NCBI RefSeq assembly: GCF_001632365.1
Contig: NW_024468515.1
Coordinates: 496,597 to 560,596 of the forward strand
DNA: 64,000 bases
Source of the DNA: Laetiporus sulphureus 93-53
Taxonomy: Eukaryota > Basidiomycota > Agaricomycetes > Polyporales > Laetiporaceae
Direction: 5' to 3'
The notes beneath the pieces are model-generated. The model had not been told where the DNA came from. It worked only from the letters and a program-made list of their open reading frames with translations, and ran no database searches. This document shows positions 1 through 12,156 of this stretch, in pieces. How positions within the stretch are numbered: position 1 is the stretch's first letter; every line of letters begins with the position of its first letter. The position numbers and the translations under genes were made by a program.

Positions 1-1365
1 CATTGCTTCTAGATGAGATGATATTACTGTATAAGTTAGGCTTACCTAATACCAGCGCTACTTGTCACATGTGTGGATATCACGTGATATGTCACGTGAC
101 TAGACTTGGACCTTCGGGGCGCCTAGGACTGTTAGTACTTCACGTACTGGTTCGTTCCTTTCTGGACAGCCTAGCGCTGATGTCATGTGATGTCCTAGTC
201 ACGTGCAGAGTGAAGAACGTGAAAATCTGTGACAGTACTCAATGCTACTGGCCATATGGGGGAAGAAGCATTTAGGTAAGGATTGTGAATAACAGAAAGC
301 TTACCGATTGAGCTCATTTTCAATCAGTCAAGATTTTAAAATTTCTGAGCATAGCAAATCAAATATCATGAGCATAATATGATAATATAGCTATTGGACT
401 GCTGAAAGCAGTGGCATGACTACATAATCTACAGTCATGCTACCATAACTTTCTCTAGCTGGATGATGACTTACTTTAACAACTGGAGTACATGAATATG
501 TCAGTGATATGTGATCATATTTAGAGAACCTAACAGCTTGTACATTTGAACAACTGGTTAAGTGTCACATGTACAAGCCCCACTTTCGGTCTCATCAGCA
601 AAAAAAGCAGAACATCTATGTATCTAGGCAGGTGAAATTGAAAATATATATAAGTGCTTATAACCTAGGCTGAAATGGCCAGATAGCACCTGATAATGCT
701 TAATAAGGTAACACCAGTCTGATATGACTGGGCAAGTAGTTGAAAGATCAGAGGATGTTTGTTGTTCAAGCCAAGTTGTGATGATCAGGTCAAAGAACTG
801 AACATCTTACTGGATGGCATTATCAGAGTTAAGGTAGACAGATCAGTGTTTAGCTAACTGCTTCAGTTCATATAAATGACTTAGGATAAACTAAAGAGGA
901 ATTACACTTAACAGAAAGAATGTATGAGAAATAAATGCCAAGTCATGAGCCCAACATGATAAAATTGATAAAGCTCAGCATGCAAATCTTAGAGCTCAAG
1001 CACTTCAAAAGGTCATGTAAATGGTACATCATACTAGTATGTAGTAGATAATTTGTGCAAATTCATGTACACAATTGGTGAGGCAAAATCACAGATGGTA
1101 AAAATATCAAAGAAAAAGTTCACATCTTTTACGCATCTTCACTGTCAATTTGTGATAAAAGTATTTAAAATATTTTTAACATCTTTTGTTGTGAAAGATG
1201 ATGAAAACACTGAAAGGAGATTGCATGAAATATTAATAATGATTTCTTCAATCATTTTACAATCTTTCATACAAAGCTATGATAAAAAGTTTTAAAATCT
1301 TTTTTCACTCTTTTTTAATCAAAGATAATGGAAATATTGTGACTATGTCACACTCTTGTTTTCAT
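1..1365. other. AT-rich gene-free leader
   Basis: No frame here has the length, codon pattern or splice signals of a gene. The sequence is strongly AT-rich compared with the GC-balanced block that starts near 2.7 kb, which fits decayed transposon DNA. Several CACGTG palindromes occur close together (81-86, 93-98 and about 200-205). The same hexamer lies in the terminal repeats of the miniature LTR element downstream, so these may be fragments of related elements rather than regulatory sites. No tRNA or rRNA could be recognised. Confidence 0.5.
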
Positions 1366-1607
1366 ATACTAAGCTAGTACTAAGCTATACTAGTACTATA
1401 GTCAGAAAAGTAATATTAAGATTGTAATGTTAGCAGTATGCTAATACTAAGATTTAAATGCTAGTACTATGCTAGTACTATGCTAGTATTAAGGTCTGAA
1501 GATTAGTACTCAGCTAGTACTAAGGTCTGCAGATTAGTAATAAGGTTTGAAGGTTAGTACTATGCTAGCACTAAGCTAGTGCTAAAGTCCAAATGTTAGT
1601 ACTATGC
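1366..1607. repeat. Degenerate minisatellite, CTAGTACTA family
   Basis: About 240 bp built from imperfect copies of a short unit around GCTAGTACTAAGGT. The unit alternates with variants such as CTAGTACTATG and with spacers of the type CTGAAGATTA. CTAG and GTAC palindromes recur throughout. The array ends exactly where the left terminal repeat of the miniature LTR element begins, so that element apparently landed in, or at the edge of, the array. Confidence 0.8.
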
Positions 1608-2238
1608 TATCACGGAAACGGACCATATTTCCTATGAACCAATACCTAATGGACGAGTAACCACTTCGCCAAAAGGCTGGCAATGATAAGCTTGGCTTAT
1701 CACTTGGTTCTGACTATATATGCAGTGCAACTGCAGGTTTTACATGTCACGTGTGGTTTATTCTGTGACATTACCCCCTGTTCAAGAATCCTCGTCCCGA
1801 GGGTATATAGTACCACCCCAATCCTAGCTTAGACTGGCTAATCCGGCATTATTGGATTGAAAGTCAGGGATTCAAATTTGTGGTTGTGGCGACTCAACCT
1901 CTGAGAGATGCTTTTGTGACTAACTTGCATGCACTGGGACATGACTGACTCGCACGATTCGGCATCTTTAGCCTATTCGTGACTAACTTGCACGGCCTTT
2001 ATAACTGTGTCTAACTTGCACAAAGTATTGCCAGTTCTCAGACTTGAACCGGTGACCCCGTAAAGCTTATCATTTTATCACGGAAACGGACCATATTTCC
2101 TATGAACCAATACCTAATGGACGAGTAACCACTTCGCCAAAAGGCTGGCAATGATAAGCTTGGCTTATCACTTGGTTTCGACTATATATGCAGTGCAACT
2201 GCAGGTTTTACATGTCACGTGTGGTTTATTCTGTGACA
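1608..2238 (-). mobile_element. Miniature LTR retroelement (TRIM-like, Gypsy-type ends)
   Basis: Two 163-bp direct repeats (1608-1770 and 2076-2238) are identical except for two adjacent bases and flank only about 305 bp with no coding capacity. Read on the minus strand, the repeat starts TGTCACAGAA and ends TTCCGTGATA, giving near-inverted termini. The purine run AGGGGG sits just before the minus-strand 3' repeat, as a polypurine tract should. An internal TATATAT could serve as promoter. No gag or pol is present, so this is a terminal-repeat element in miniature or a deletion derivative. Both repeats end in TA rather than the usual CA. A clean 5-bp target duplication was not found; the left flank is minisatellite. 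Confidence 0.75.
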
Positions 2239-2699
2239 AGTACACCCACCATGTATTACAGTACATCTGTACATCTAAACATTAGGAAGTTGCACTCATC
2301 TCTGAATATATCTGATACATATACCACATGTACTTGGTGTGGAAGACAGAACTATGAAAATTTTGTATTTGGTGAGAGAGTCACACAAAAGTATATATGG
2401 TTGAGCAGGGTCGTTCTCTTATGTCTGTACAAAATAAGTTTTGAAACATTCAATATGGTTGCAAGAGCACATTTTCTTTAAGACTATGATGCAAAGCTTG
2501 GCGTCTCATAAGCACACATGTGAGTGCATATGTGGTAGTAATGAAGTGATCACATTTACAGGAAGGTAAATTTTTCATAGCACTAAATGACGCTACAGAT
2601 CATGTGATATGTCAGTCTCAAATGATCTGTCGTGTGGCCTACCTGGTGCCACAAGGACAGACAAGGTTTCAATGATTTTTGTTTATAACAATTGATATG

Positions 2700-3970
2700 T
2701 CACCCATGAACGGAGTATGCATGAGGGTGGGTTGATCTAGCAAAAGAGTACATTCTTGCTCCTTGTTGATGGAAATATTGTGAAAGCGGTGTCTGCGCTG
2801 AATCTGGGATCAATTGTATTCAAGACAGGCATATTCCACACTCACCCGGTGCCACATATTCACTACGTGATACCACATCAAACGCTAGTGATCGGGTTTG
2901 TGCAAGCACAGCTTGTGGGCTCTCCATGGCGAACCTTCCGGCCGTATCCAACCTGTACGCAGTTATCAGATTATAAATATGTAGAACGTGAACGCATATT
3001 ACATAGGCAGCCTAAGAAGCCTCACACAAAGCCTGTATTGTCCTCGCTGCCTGACGCTGACGTCTGGAAAGAGGAAATATATGCCCTGCTTCCCTTGGAG
3101 ATTCTGCAGGATATGAGGAGAGGAGACAAGGCTTCCGTACAATCGACTGTGTTGCGAGACAAATTGGCCTCTTGAGTCAGCGTCTCCAGAAATAGGGTCC
3201 TCATTGTTGAGCAGAGACAAATGTGCGACAAGGAAGGGAAGGTCCGTTTCGCTTGCATCTTGATCAATAACACGTGGTGAGATATTTGCGAACGTTTGCT
3301 CACTCGACACTAGTCCTCTCTGTGTCACCTGTGATCTGCAGTTTGACGATGGGCGGGGGCGCGACAGGAAGTCTGCTGAGGGTCGCATCACCACACTCAG
3401 CGACTCTAACGGGATGCTGCACAATTTCCAAAGCATAGGATCTAATCATTCGTCAACTCAACTAAAACAGCTCTGACGGTTGATTTGCTTACCGTGACAT
3501 TCCAGCGCACGACGAAGGCGATGCTTTCGCCATCGGGGATCTTGAAGCGCAAGGATACACGCGATCTGAATAGCGTCCCGAGCTATTTCGTATAACCAGT
3601 GCTGTCTGATGAGCGAGAGTTCCACGGGTGCAAGGTTGTGAATCGCGAGAAGATGGGACCGGATAGTAGCGATGGTCATCGGCAATAGATAGCGGTGAGT
3701 TCGCCGCAAGTTGCGAGCTAAAATCATAATTGATTCGTTGCGGATGCGAGGTTATGGAGGCTGGCTTGCGGACTAACGCCGTGTACTCCTGACTAGGTTC
3801 TGAACGTCAACTTACTCATTATGGAGAACTGAGCGCACCTCCTGCTTTTGATGACGTTTACAACCTTCGCGTACAGTCGGCCCTTGACTGGGAAGCGCAA
3901 AGACGTCTGGCAAGCCTTGCGGCATCAGGCCAGACGCATCCTCGCCTTCGCATACTAGTCGTCCAGTCAT
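2700..3970 (-). CDS. Velvet-domain regulatory protein
   Basis: Velvet factors are fungal DNA-binding regulators that couple development, sporulation and secondary metabolism. The certain part uses exons 3493-3500 (end of a longer exon), 3304-3441, 3003-3251, 2846-2952 and 2700-2803, all with GT-AG introns of 42-52 nt. It encodes about 201 residues with family hallmarks: the opening YALEIVQHPVRVAECG, then APPPIVKLQI, DLPFLVAHLSLL, YGSLVSSP, IYFLFPDVSVR, and a C-terminal TPLSQYFHQQG. An ATG at 3500 would give just this domain. The same frame, however, stays open upstream (3493-3717), and a GT-AG intron joins it to an exon at 3816-3970 starting with ATG 3970. That adds a low-complexity N-terminal region of about 125 residues. 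I prefer the longer model moderately. The subtype (VosA, VelB or VelC) is not resolved. Confidence 0.85.
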
Positions 3971-4371
3971 TGCGTGGCAGACTTCAAGATTGCGACAGCG
4001 ACAACGATGTCAATCATTCCTCGAGTCTTGAGTCTTAGGCGGATACGCCGGCCGAGACTTTCGGTACTGGAGGCGTGAGACGGGTCTACAAGACAATAGC
4101 GTGTGTGCGCTTGAGGTTTGCGCGTCATAAATACCGTGGAATGGGAAGCGCACGCAATCCTCTTCCCGTAACTTATCAGACATTTCAAAATTTCCTGCGC
4201 AAGAGCTGATATGGCTCGAGATGGAACAAAGAAGATAGGAAAAGTTGATTTAACTCACCTTTATCCCAGATGATCGAGGTTGACAATGTGGCTGCCGGCG
4301 ATGAAACACGACTTTAACTCGAAGGAGACAGAAGGGGCATTAAATCATGGTACCTATTTTACACAAACATA

Positions 4372-5275
4372 TCAGACATTCCGCTTCACCACGCTCCAAA
4401 GACCCGCCAGGGAGGAGATGAATGCCGCTGCAGCGAGAGCAGGCTTCACGCCAGCTAGCAAGATTGAGCGCAGCGTTAATTGTCTTGATCTGGTGAAGTT
4501 GATAATATATGATACGCACCTGTAGACTTATATAGTGCGCCGGTAAGACCGCCTGCCGCCATACTACCCAACGTGTCATGTTTGCCTCTCGCGCTGTCGA
4601 TGATAGAATTTATACTGTTATAGACAAGCGCTGATGACTATCGGTCAGAACAATAAGGATGTAGCTCGGCGGAAACTGACCCAACACTCCCGCCGAGTTG
4701 CCTATGAAAGTCCCTCTTCGCGTCACGGAGTTCAAAATGCTATTGATTCGCAATCTGGCATTCGACACTGCAAGCGGCCTTTTCGCTCCTTCGCGCAAAC
4801 CCCACACCCCACCCACGGCGAGACCTGTAAAAGCGGTAATGGTGAGCATGTGATGATGCAAGACAATAAGAGAGACCATCAACGATAAGGTGAGAAGAGC
4901 GGATCGACGAATGGGGATCAAATGACGGCCGTATGCTGAGAAGACAACTAAAAAGGCGACATGAAGAACGTATGACATACCACCTAAGTACATGGTTCCG
5001 GTACCATAACTCAAATCGTCACTCCAGCCTCTGGAGGGTATTGCGGTGCCAGAACCGGGAAGCTCGCTTGTTTTGTCATCTTCCAGCAAGAGATAATCCA
5101 ACTTATCCTCTATTCCGGCCAATGGATGCAGTTTGGTAGGATCGAAAGCACCGAGAAGGAGATCAGAAGCGGTTACGGCACTGTCGGGAGGTGCCGGCGA
5201 GCCCTCACTCCGAGTGAAGGTAGCATTCCGGAGTGTTTCGGTAGGATCCCCCACCGAGCTGCTAGAGGAGTCCAT
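4372..5275 (-). CDS. TIM23: Mitochondrial inner membrane translocase subunit Tim23
   Basis: Tim23 forms the channel of the TIM23 complex that imports presequence proteins across the mitochondrial inner membrane. Exons 4981-5275, 4681-4824, 4520-4630 and 4372-4454 give 210 residues, the usual length. The N-terminal hydrophilic part contains FDPTKLHPLAG and GWSDDLSYGTG. The membrane part follows with GLREGAKRPLAVSN, LRINSILNSVTRRGTF, GNSAGVLALVYNSIN and ARGKHDTLGSMAAGGLTGA, which are Tim17/22/23 signature segments. The start at 5275 is chosen because the protein then begins with the usual Ser-rich segment. The first intron is long for this window (156 nt). The gene lies upstream of, and on the same strand as, the velvet gene, with no evident functional link. 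Confidence 0.95.
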
Positions 5276-6764
5276 AGTGTGGGCGAGCACGGATACAGTG
5301 TCGTTTGGATGAGCCAGTGGCCGTGAAACAACTTCTGCCACAAACTTTTGGTCACATGGTCGAACTGATCGCATCTACGATCCTGTGTTCACAGTGGCGC
5401 AGAGTTCGTTCCACCATGCCATCGTCGACAAACTTCCATATTCCATTTTGCTTTCCTGTCTATGGGCTCTGCTAGATTGCTACTTAGAAGCTGTTTATTC
5501 CTTTTCATTCCTTTTCGATGAATCGTTATTCGCTAGAAACAACGACAGCTGAGTCGTTGAGAACGTTCCCATCTCATCGGTTCTAATTCCTCGTCAGTAA
5601 ACCTATTCTAACACTTCATCGCAGCAGAGATGAGGTTCTGGCAGCCCAGTTATAGGATTTTTCTCACAAGTTGCTAGCAGAGGATTGCTGGCGAACTCCG
5701 CTTTGCGCCTATGTTCACTAGCGACATAGAGTAAAACGCGCCGTTGAGCTTTCTCCGTCAATCTGCCGCTCTTGGTGTGTTGTTATTCTGGGCATTCTGA
5801 ATTGCGTCCTTCTCTTCTAAGAACTACATTAGGATTAGCGACTGTGCAGGCGAGACTCTGTGATGTTCGAACCGCATATTCCTCGAGTTCGAGCAACACC
5901 ACCAAGGCTAATATTCTAGGTGTTTCTGATTGCGCCTACCATTAAGCTGCGTATCTTTTACTGTACAGCCCGACCGTCGAGTCGGGAAGCAGAATGTGGA
6001 CATGCCGGTGACATTCTCGTCATTCCACCAACATAACATCGCCGGACCCTGGTTCGTTCCAGGAGGGAGGACACCATTCTCGGGCATCATCGCTTTCCAA
6101 CGCACGTTCATCCAGTACATGCGCGGCCTGCTCACATGAGGCAACCAGCTCGCCCCACATCTATCGCACCATATGCCTCCCTTTCCTCCCTGCGGATCCT
6201 CAGGACTGCCCTTTTCAGCGTGCATGGAGGTTGGCTGTCCGTGGCCTTGAACATGTGCCAGCAATGCTGCATACCGACGAGAGCTGGAACGCCTTGACGC
6301 TGCCACGTTGTTCTATCATGCTAGGCTCCTCGACGATCGCATTAATAAAGCAGTTGCTACCGCGAGTTATTTTCTCTTTCGAGACCCGACTGGCTGCTTC
6401 TTGTATGTACGAATACGTGGACAGAGTGTCGATTTTTCTTCCTGAATGCAGGCACTTAATACAGTGCCGTTGTCCCCCTCAAACAGAAGATGCACATTCC
6501 TCCATGATGCATGACTGGCTGCTTCTTCCGAATACTGACTGGCATATATTGAGAATTCGTATGCTCCGGCTCTCGAAACTAACATGCTTCACTCTCGTGG
6601 CGAGTTGCCGCATGTTTGCCCGTCGCCATATGGCGCCTGGATGTACGCAGGATTAATATATTGGTCATTCAATATGTATGATGTCGAGGGGACAAACTTC
6701 GTGCTGCGTACATTCCTAACGTTAAACCCTTGCTTCAGCACAGCCCTCCAGCCATCTCGCATCC
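5276..6764. other. Intergenic stretch between TIM23 and the next gene
   Basis: This stretch contains the divergent promoters of TIM23 (minus) and the uncharacterised gene at 6765 (plus). A minus-strand open frame at 5908-6306 and overlapping plus-strand frames around 6231-6656 have no recognisable domain, and open frames overlap each other on both strands, so I cannot support a gene. No repeat with clear ends was found. Confidence 0.4.
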
Positions 6765-7690
6765 ATGTATCCCAACGCTGAGCAAACGTACGTGGCTCTA
6801 ATGTACAGAGCCTCGAGCTATTATGCCACTTGGGATCCGATAAGGCCCATAACCGTACGTCTGACGCATCTCCTCTGCCATCAGTGGTACTGAAATGCAA
6901 CACTCTCGCCATTTCTCCTTTCGTGCACCACACACAGCTTGGAGATTATGGTTACATACGAAACAACTACTCCTTCGAGAAGGAGGGGAACATATTCAAT
7001 GACAGGCTCGCTGAGGAATTCGATATCAGTATTGTTGATGGAGGGGAGGACAGCGAACGATGGATCGTGTCAGTGGCAACCAAGGAGCAGACGCTGAGTG
7101 TCAATATGTAAGGATAGGCTTCTCGTACTGAATGAAGAGATTATTCACCTGGTGAGTCCGTCTGCAGCGGCGTACCGAAGGCGACAATCAAGAAATCGTT
7201 CTCAATCACTAGGAGCTGCGGCGCGATTTTGGCTATGTTACGACCGCGCCACCAGAGCCTGACAGGACCGCTCAGAGACCTCATATATTCTACTGCCTTC
7301 ACCGACGAACGGGTCCTTGTCTCGGAGGTCTACAGTTGTTCATCCTATGCTCGGCTCCTCGTTCCGCGCCAAAAGGGTTCCGTGGAGATCAGCCTGGATA
7401 TCACGGAGTCACAGGCTCATATCCTCCATGGCACGGTTGAGGGTAAATGGCGTACAAGTGCTGAAAGTGGCGACTTCAAGTTCCTACACGAGCGCGAACA
7501 AGCAGATTACAAGGCGCGGCCGCTCGTTAGGCTCCTCGGCCGCTCCCGTGGCAGATGGGGCAAGAAGAGGCCAGTGGAGACACTACCACCGCCTGCATGG
7601 AGGCGTATCGCCATGCGGCATGTCCGTGGATGTGGTTTGGATGAGGGCTTCGATGGAGAAGAGAGTGATTATGATGATGTTATGCTGTAG
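6765..7690 (+). CDS. Uncharacterised Agaricomycete protein
   Basis: Exons 6765-6854, 6938-7107 and 7168-7690 encode 260 residues. Introns are 83 and 60 nt with GT-AG ends. The opening MYPNAEQTYVAL, then SSYYATWDPIRPITLGDYG and FEKEGNIF, resembles a family of hypothetical proteins I associate with mushroom genomes. So do GAILAMLRPRH and VLVSEVYSCSSYARL further on. Function is unknown. No signal peptide, membrane helix or catalytic motif is visible. The tail is basic (RSRGRWGKKRP), then acidic (EESDYDD). The start at 6765 gives the family's usual N-terminus. Family assignment rests on recalled sequence similarity only. Confidence 0.75.
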
Positions 7691-8478
7691 CCGCTATCCT
7701 GAAACTCGTATAGCATACCCATATGTCTTGATCACTGTATACCTATGTTGCATGTTTACGCCGACAGGTTTAAAGCCAAGGCGTGGCCCGGTCTCATTCA
7801 ATATATGTAATAGTACTTAGCAGTCTTAGATATACAGCACCGGTTATCGTAGTATGGATTGGCTCCGGTGAGCTAGGGCATTGCGTCTTCAGAGTCACTG
7901 CAGCACACGGCTGCATGTGTTGTGAACATGAAATTTAAACTGCGTTGAAGCATAAAGCAAATATAGTCGGCATACTATGCTAGCTCAGCAGCTACGAATA
8001 ATTTGACAGGCCCTTCGTCTGAAGCTTTGCCAAATGACCCGGCCTAACACATGCTTCCATTCAGCCGAGAATAATGCCACATGGGCGAGTAGCAACTTTT
8101 AATGTCCCATTCTATCAAAACGCCAGTCTCGACGAAGGCATGCGAGATTAACGATCTGCTAAGAAGGGGCGAACCGTGAGGTCGTTAATTTTGCCGCGTC
8201 GTTTAACGCCCCAGCACTATCAAAGGTATGCGGGAAGTAGATATACGCGGCAGGAAGATGGAGGAATGTCGGTCATGCGTTGCCCGGCCAAAGACATGAT
8301 ACGAATACGCATTCAACAGATGGACGATGAAGAGCAGGACGGAGCAAATGGAAATGAAAATTTGCCGCACACGCTTACGTAAACTAATCCCACAGAAAAG
8401 TGGCGGGTGGCCCAGCTGGTTTGAACTGTATGACCGACACCATGTTGCCCACGTCATAAAACGGGTACGGATGTTACC
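7691..8478. other. Intergenic stretch, nothing recognised
   Basis: This lies between the convergent 3' ends of the uncharacterised gene (plus) and VPS5 (minus). Short frames on both strands (for example 8176-8382) lack domains and plausible splice partners. It presumably holds two 3' untranslated regions. Confidence 0.4.
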
Positions 8479-10983
8479 TCAATCATCGGAGGAGGCAATA
8501 GGTTCTTCTCGCGGACGTCCTTCCGGACTCGCCACTTTCAATAGTCTATGCTGGTAATTCTCCCACGCCGCGATTAGCTGCGAGGATTGAGATGAATGGT
8601 AACCTCACGACAATGGGGAAACCACCCTCACCTGCTTTTGCCTCGAGATCATTCCCTCTAAGAATGCCTCAAGAGAACTCTTGAAGTCTTCTATTCGTTC
8701 ATACTCGAAGCGCGCGACTTCTGCCTTGACCAACCTAGACACCTGATCGAAATCCTGCTTCGCGTCCATAGCACGCCTTTCCGCCTGGCGAGAAAACCAA
8801 TAGCGAGACCATCAGTATCTCGCGAAGGCAGTTTTAACTGCGGTATGCTCACGTCAGCAACTAGAGATAACGATCGGCTCAGTTGGTCTGAGGGCAGCTT
8901 GCCCTGGGCACGATTTGTCTCATGAGTCTGCTTTACGCGCTTGAGATAACCGTCCGTCGACTGCCATGTATGATACGTGCGGATGCGGGAGTTGAACGCG
9001 TTCTATTAGAAATCTATTATTCACTTCCGCCGACTGCTGTATTCTCTGATCAGCTTACCCGCACTGAGTTGATAAGCCGAGCATATTCATCCACTGGCAC
9101 GAAGTTTCTAGTCATAAGCCAATGTCAAAATGCTGACAACGTACCTGTCGCCATGATGGTCACTACATCCTCTTGTGATTGTGTGCTGTGTGATTCCTGC
9201 GCTTTCTGCTCCACTTCTGCCAACCCCGCGAAAGCCGACGAGAGCTGTGGGCCGACATCAGAGGCCGACAATTCTGATATCGCTTGCGCGAACTCTCTCG
9301 TAGCTGCTGACAGCTCTGTTTTGCAATACGAATATATAAGAAATGCGGATCGGTCAATGGGCAATACAGTCACGGAAAGAGCTGCCAGCGAACCTGACCG
9401 ATGCTTTGCGACAAGATCGATGGCTTTGACAAGCCCTTTGAGTTGCAATTCTAAACTGTCGAGATATGCCTTTTGTTTATCAAACCACTGCAAGGAAGCT
9501 GAAGGAGCCATTCAGAATTACGTCGATGAAGAAGAGTCACCTCGTCAGTTTCATGGAACCTGGGGCCAGCGAGCGACTGCCCAATGCTCGCCATCAAGCC
9601 GCCCTTCTCCTGCGCGAGTTCCGCTTTACGTTGTTTGATCTATAATGTCGGATGACACATTAATGCCACACGTTTAGCTTCGTGATGTGGTGGCAACTTA
9701 CATCCAAAGCAAACGTATCGCTCTCAAGGAACATCTTCAGATCCGGATCCCTCTGCAGGATGGGATGGCTTGCGATCTTCTGGATACACTTCTCGAGTGC
9801 GAAACGCCGCTGTTGTACGAAGTTTTCGTCAAACCTCCGATAAGGATTCTTCTCAGGAACTGGAGGCACGACTACGCCGGGATTGTTCAGCGAAAGAGTC
9901 TCGTACAACCATAGGAAGTCGGAATAACGACGAAGGACGGAGAACGAAGACTTCTTGAACATCGGGGATGTCGTCTGTGAATGGCTGAGTGCACTGATCA
10001 ATCCAAGACAATTGAACACTTAACCTTGGTATGTACCGTATACATGGTGTATGGTCTAATGGGATCGCCTACCTTCTGGGGGTCGTCGACGGTTATGGCG
10101 AACACCGCTTGTAAGCCCGTGTCGATCATGGTCGTTGAGGAGGGCCCGGTCTGAAAGTCCCGATTGTACAATTAGCATTTGTCAATATAGCGTTGCAACC
10201 ACGTACACCTTGAAAAGAAGGCACTCGACTTGAGGACAGTTTCGCGGACTGCAGTATCGGTCGATCATCGTCAGAGGAGTCAGAGTCGTCTCTGTTACGA
10301 GCCGAGCTTGACGGACGACGAGAAGGGCCGAATGGGCTTCCCGGCCAACCGTTAAAACTCTCCCTGCCGATGGCGAGCCCTGCAAAGGATCCCTCTAACC
10401 CTCCAGGCATCGAAGAGCCGAGTGGATTGTTGTATACTGGTTGTGGATGAATTATGGGCTGTGGTGCAGCAGCGTTTGAGCTAGACGGCTCGGATTTATG
10501 CCTGTGGAATGTACTGTAGGTAGGTGGAGCAGTCGCGAGTGGGGCAGGAGAGGCGGGTATCTCTTGGGAAAGAAGCAATGGTGGGGGAGAAGGACTCCGA
10601 GGAGGCTGCGACTCTTCATGCTGTGGTGCATTCTCAAAACCATCGGGAATGCTCTCGTGGAAACCAGGCGAAGCGAGGGTTCCTGGCGTCTGGGGCTCTC
10701 CTTGCGATTCCTCAGGAGATGCAGCGTGTTCATCGTCGTGCAGCCTGTCGTGTGTAGGAATAGTGTAATGGAACCCATCGGCGTCGCCAAAGCTGGCGGT
10801 GTCGGTCCCATGGACAGCGCCGCTGGCGATAAAGCGGGCATCATGCTCGTCGGCGAGCACGGTGGATGACTCGCCGAAGCTGGCCCACGGATCTGGCGAA
10901 CTTGACCGAGCCTTGACAAAAGGGTCCTCGAATGGATTCTTCATCACGTCCTGGGACTTGAGGAGCTCTGCGAATTCATCCAT
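8479..10983 (-). CDS. VPS5: Vps5-type sorting nexin (PX-BAR, retromer)
   Basis: Vps5 is a membrane-bending subunit of retromer, which returns receptors from endosomes to the Golgi. Exons: 10209-10983, 10025-10107, 9702-9974, 9541-9639, 9394-9487, 9145-9315, 9059-9093, 8853-9002, 8632-8784 and 8479-8577, about 643 residues. The first ~260 residues are acidic and Ser/Pro-rich. The PX domain follows (ITVDDPQKVGDPIRPYTMYT, then FSVLRRYSDFLWLYE and the PPVPEKNPYRRF phosphoinositide loop). The C-terminal half is a BAR coiled-coil domain (SELSAATREFAQAISELS, RLVKAEVARFEYERIEDFK). The first intron boundary is the least certain: a donor at 10208 joins in frame to an acceptor at 10108, but another in-frame choice exists. 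Exon 7 is only 35 nt. Confidence 0.93.
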
Positions 10984-12156
10984 GTCTGATTCGTGTTGGC
11001 GAGCTTGATGACAGCTGTGTAGTCCGTTTCGTCGTCAGAGCCAACTTTAACAAACCTGCAGGATCTGTCGTGAAGCTCGAGGTCGCCGCAGACAGATAGC
11101 AGACCTACAGGAATACGCGCCAGATGTCTCGAGTTGTTCACTTCACGACAAGTCCACTGCGCTTGCAGTCGCGCACCTATATCTCACGTGATGAGATGCA
11201 CGTTCCCGCGATTTGATGGCATCGCGGCGGGGCGGGTGAGTCGCGGAACCATGCGACCGCATCCTCAGTCGGTCTGCAGCAATTTCGGAACCCAAGTTTC
11301 AAATTTCAGTAAGTACATGTATTCGACGGTAGCGTGAGACGAGCGGCGAAGTGAAACATGGTGGTGACGCCAGTGCAAGCCACATTTACGCATCCTGGCA
11401 CAGCATATATAACGGGGTAGTTTTATTTTCATGCGTCCTGACATCACCTACTTCCACGGACTATCCCCCCGATTACGGTGACAGTGCCGACCCACCAAGT
11501 CTACCGCAGGAATAAATGCATATGCGTAGTTACGGTACTTGGTTCGTTGCCACTGACGTATTCGTAGCTGTTTCTGCCGACATCGCCATCAAAGCCGCGG
11601 CGTTACGATACGGAACGGATGTTAATGAATCACGGATCCTGCCGGCAGTTCATATGATATGGTCCGTAGGGCGCGTCATAGAGTCCGACGCTTAAATCTG
11701 TCTTCGCGTTGAGACGAAGACGCTGCCAAGTTGATGAGCGCGCCAAGTCTCGCTCGAGCGTTCACAAAGGCCACATCATTCCGAGGACAATGATTGTCTT
11801 TGAAGAAACAATCAAATCGGCTGGGGGCCTTAGCGACGACAGAGTGTAAGCAAACATACTAAGGAAGGCTTTCTAACGCGCGCCGGCACAGTTCACTGGC
11901 AGAAAATGCACCGGGAGAACCGAAGAGCCCAGAATGAAGTGGAATGTTGAGGTCACAGGATATCAAAGCTTTGATATGGCGCGGTCTGGAGGATGGAGCG
12001 CACAAGGAAGGCAGTTCTGACTCCGAACCTACCCGGGCGGGAACACCGTCGAGGTCGCTCCCGCCACAGATCGAGACACCGCCGACGGCGCGATAGCGCG
12101 CAAGCCGAACTGTTTAAAAGTCAGCGTTCTGAAAACATCGGGTAGGACATACCATC
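10984..12156. other. Divergent promoter region VPS5 / TRAPPC12
   Basis: About 1.2 kb between two divergently read genes, with no supportable coding frame or RNA gene. A TATA-like TATATAA lies at about 11405-11411. The region is otherwise unremarkable. Confidence 0.4.

Noticed and set aside
1840..2070. tRNA-like GGTTCAAGTC on the minus strand inside the miniature LTR element
   Set aside because: No cloverleaf could be built around it; it belongs to the element's interior.
5908..6306. Minus-strand 132-codon frame with CDRCG
   Set aside because: Other frames on both strands are equally open here, there is one Cys pair only, and no family was recognised.
8922..9638. Plus-strand 238-codon frame
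   Set aside because: Antisense to the VPS5 BAR-domain exons, which form an in-phase, family-matching splice chain.
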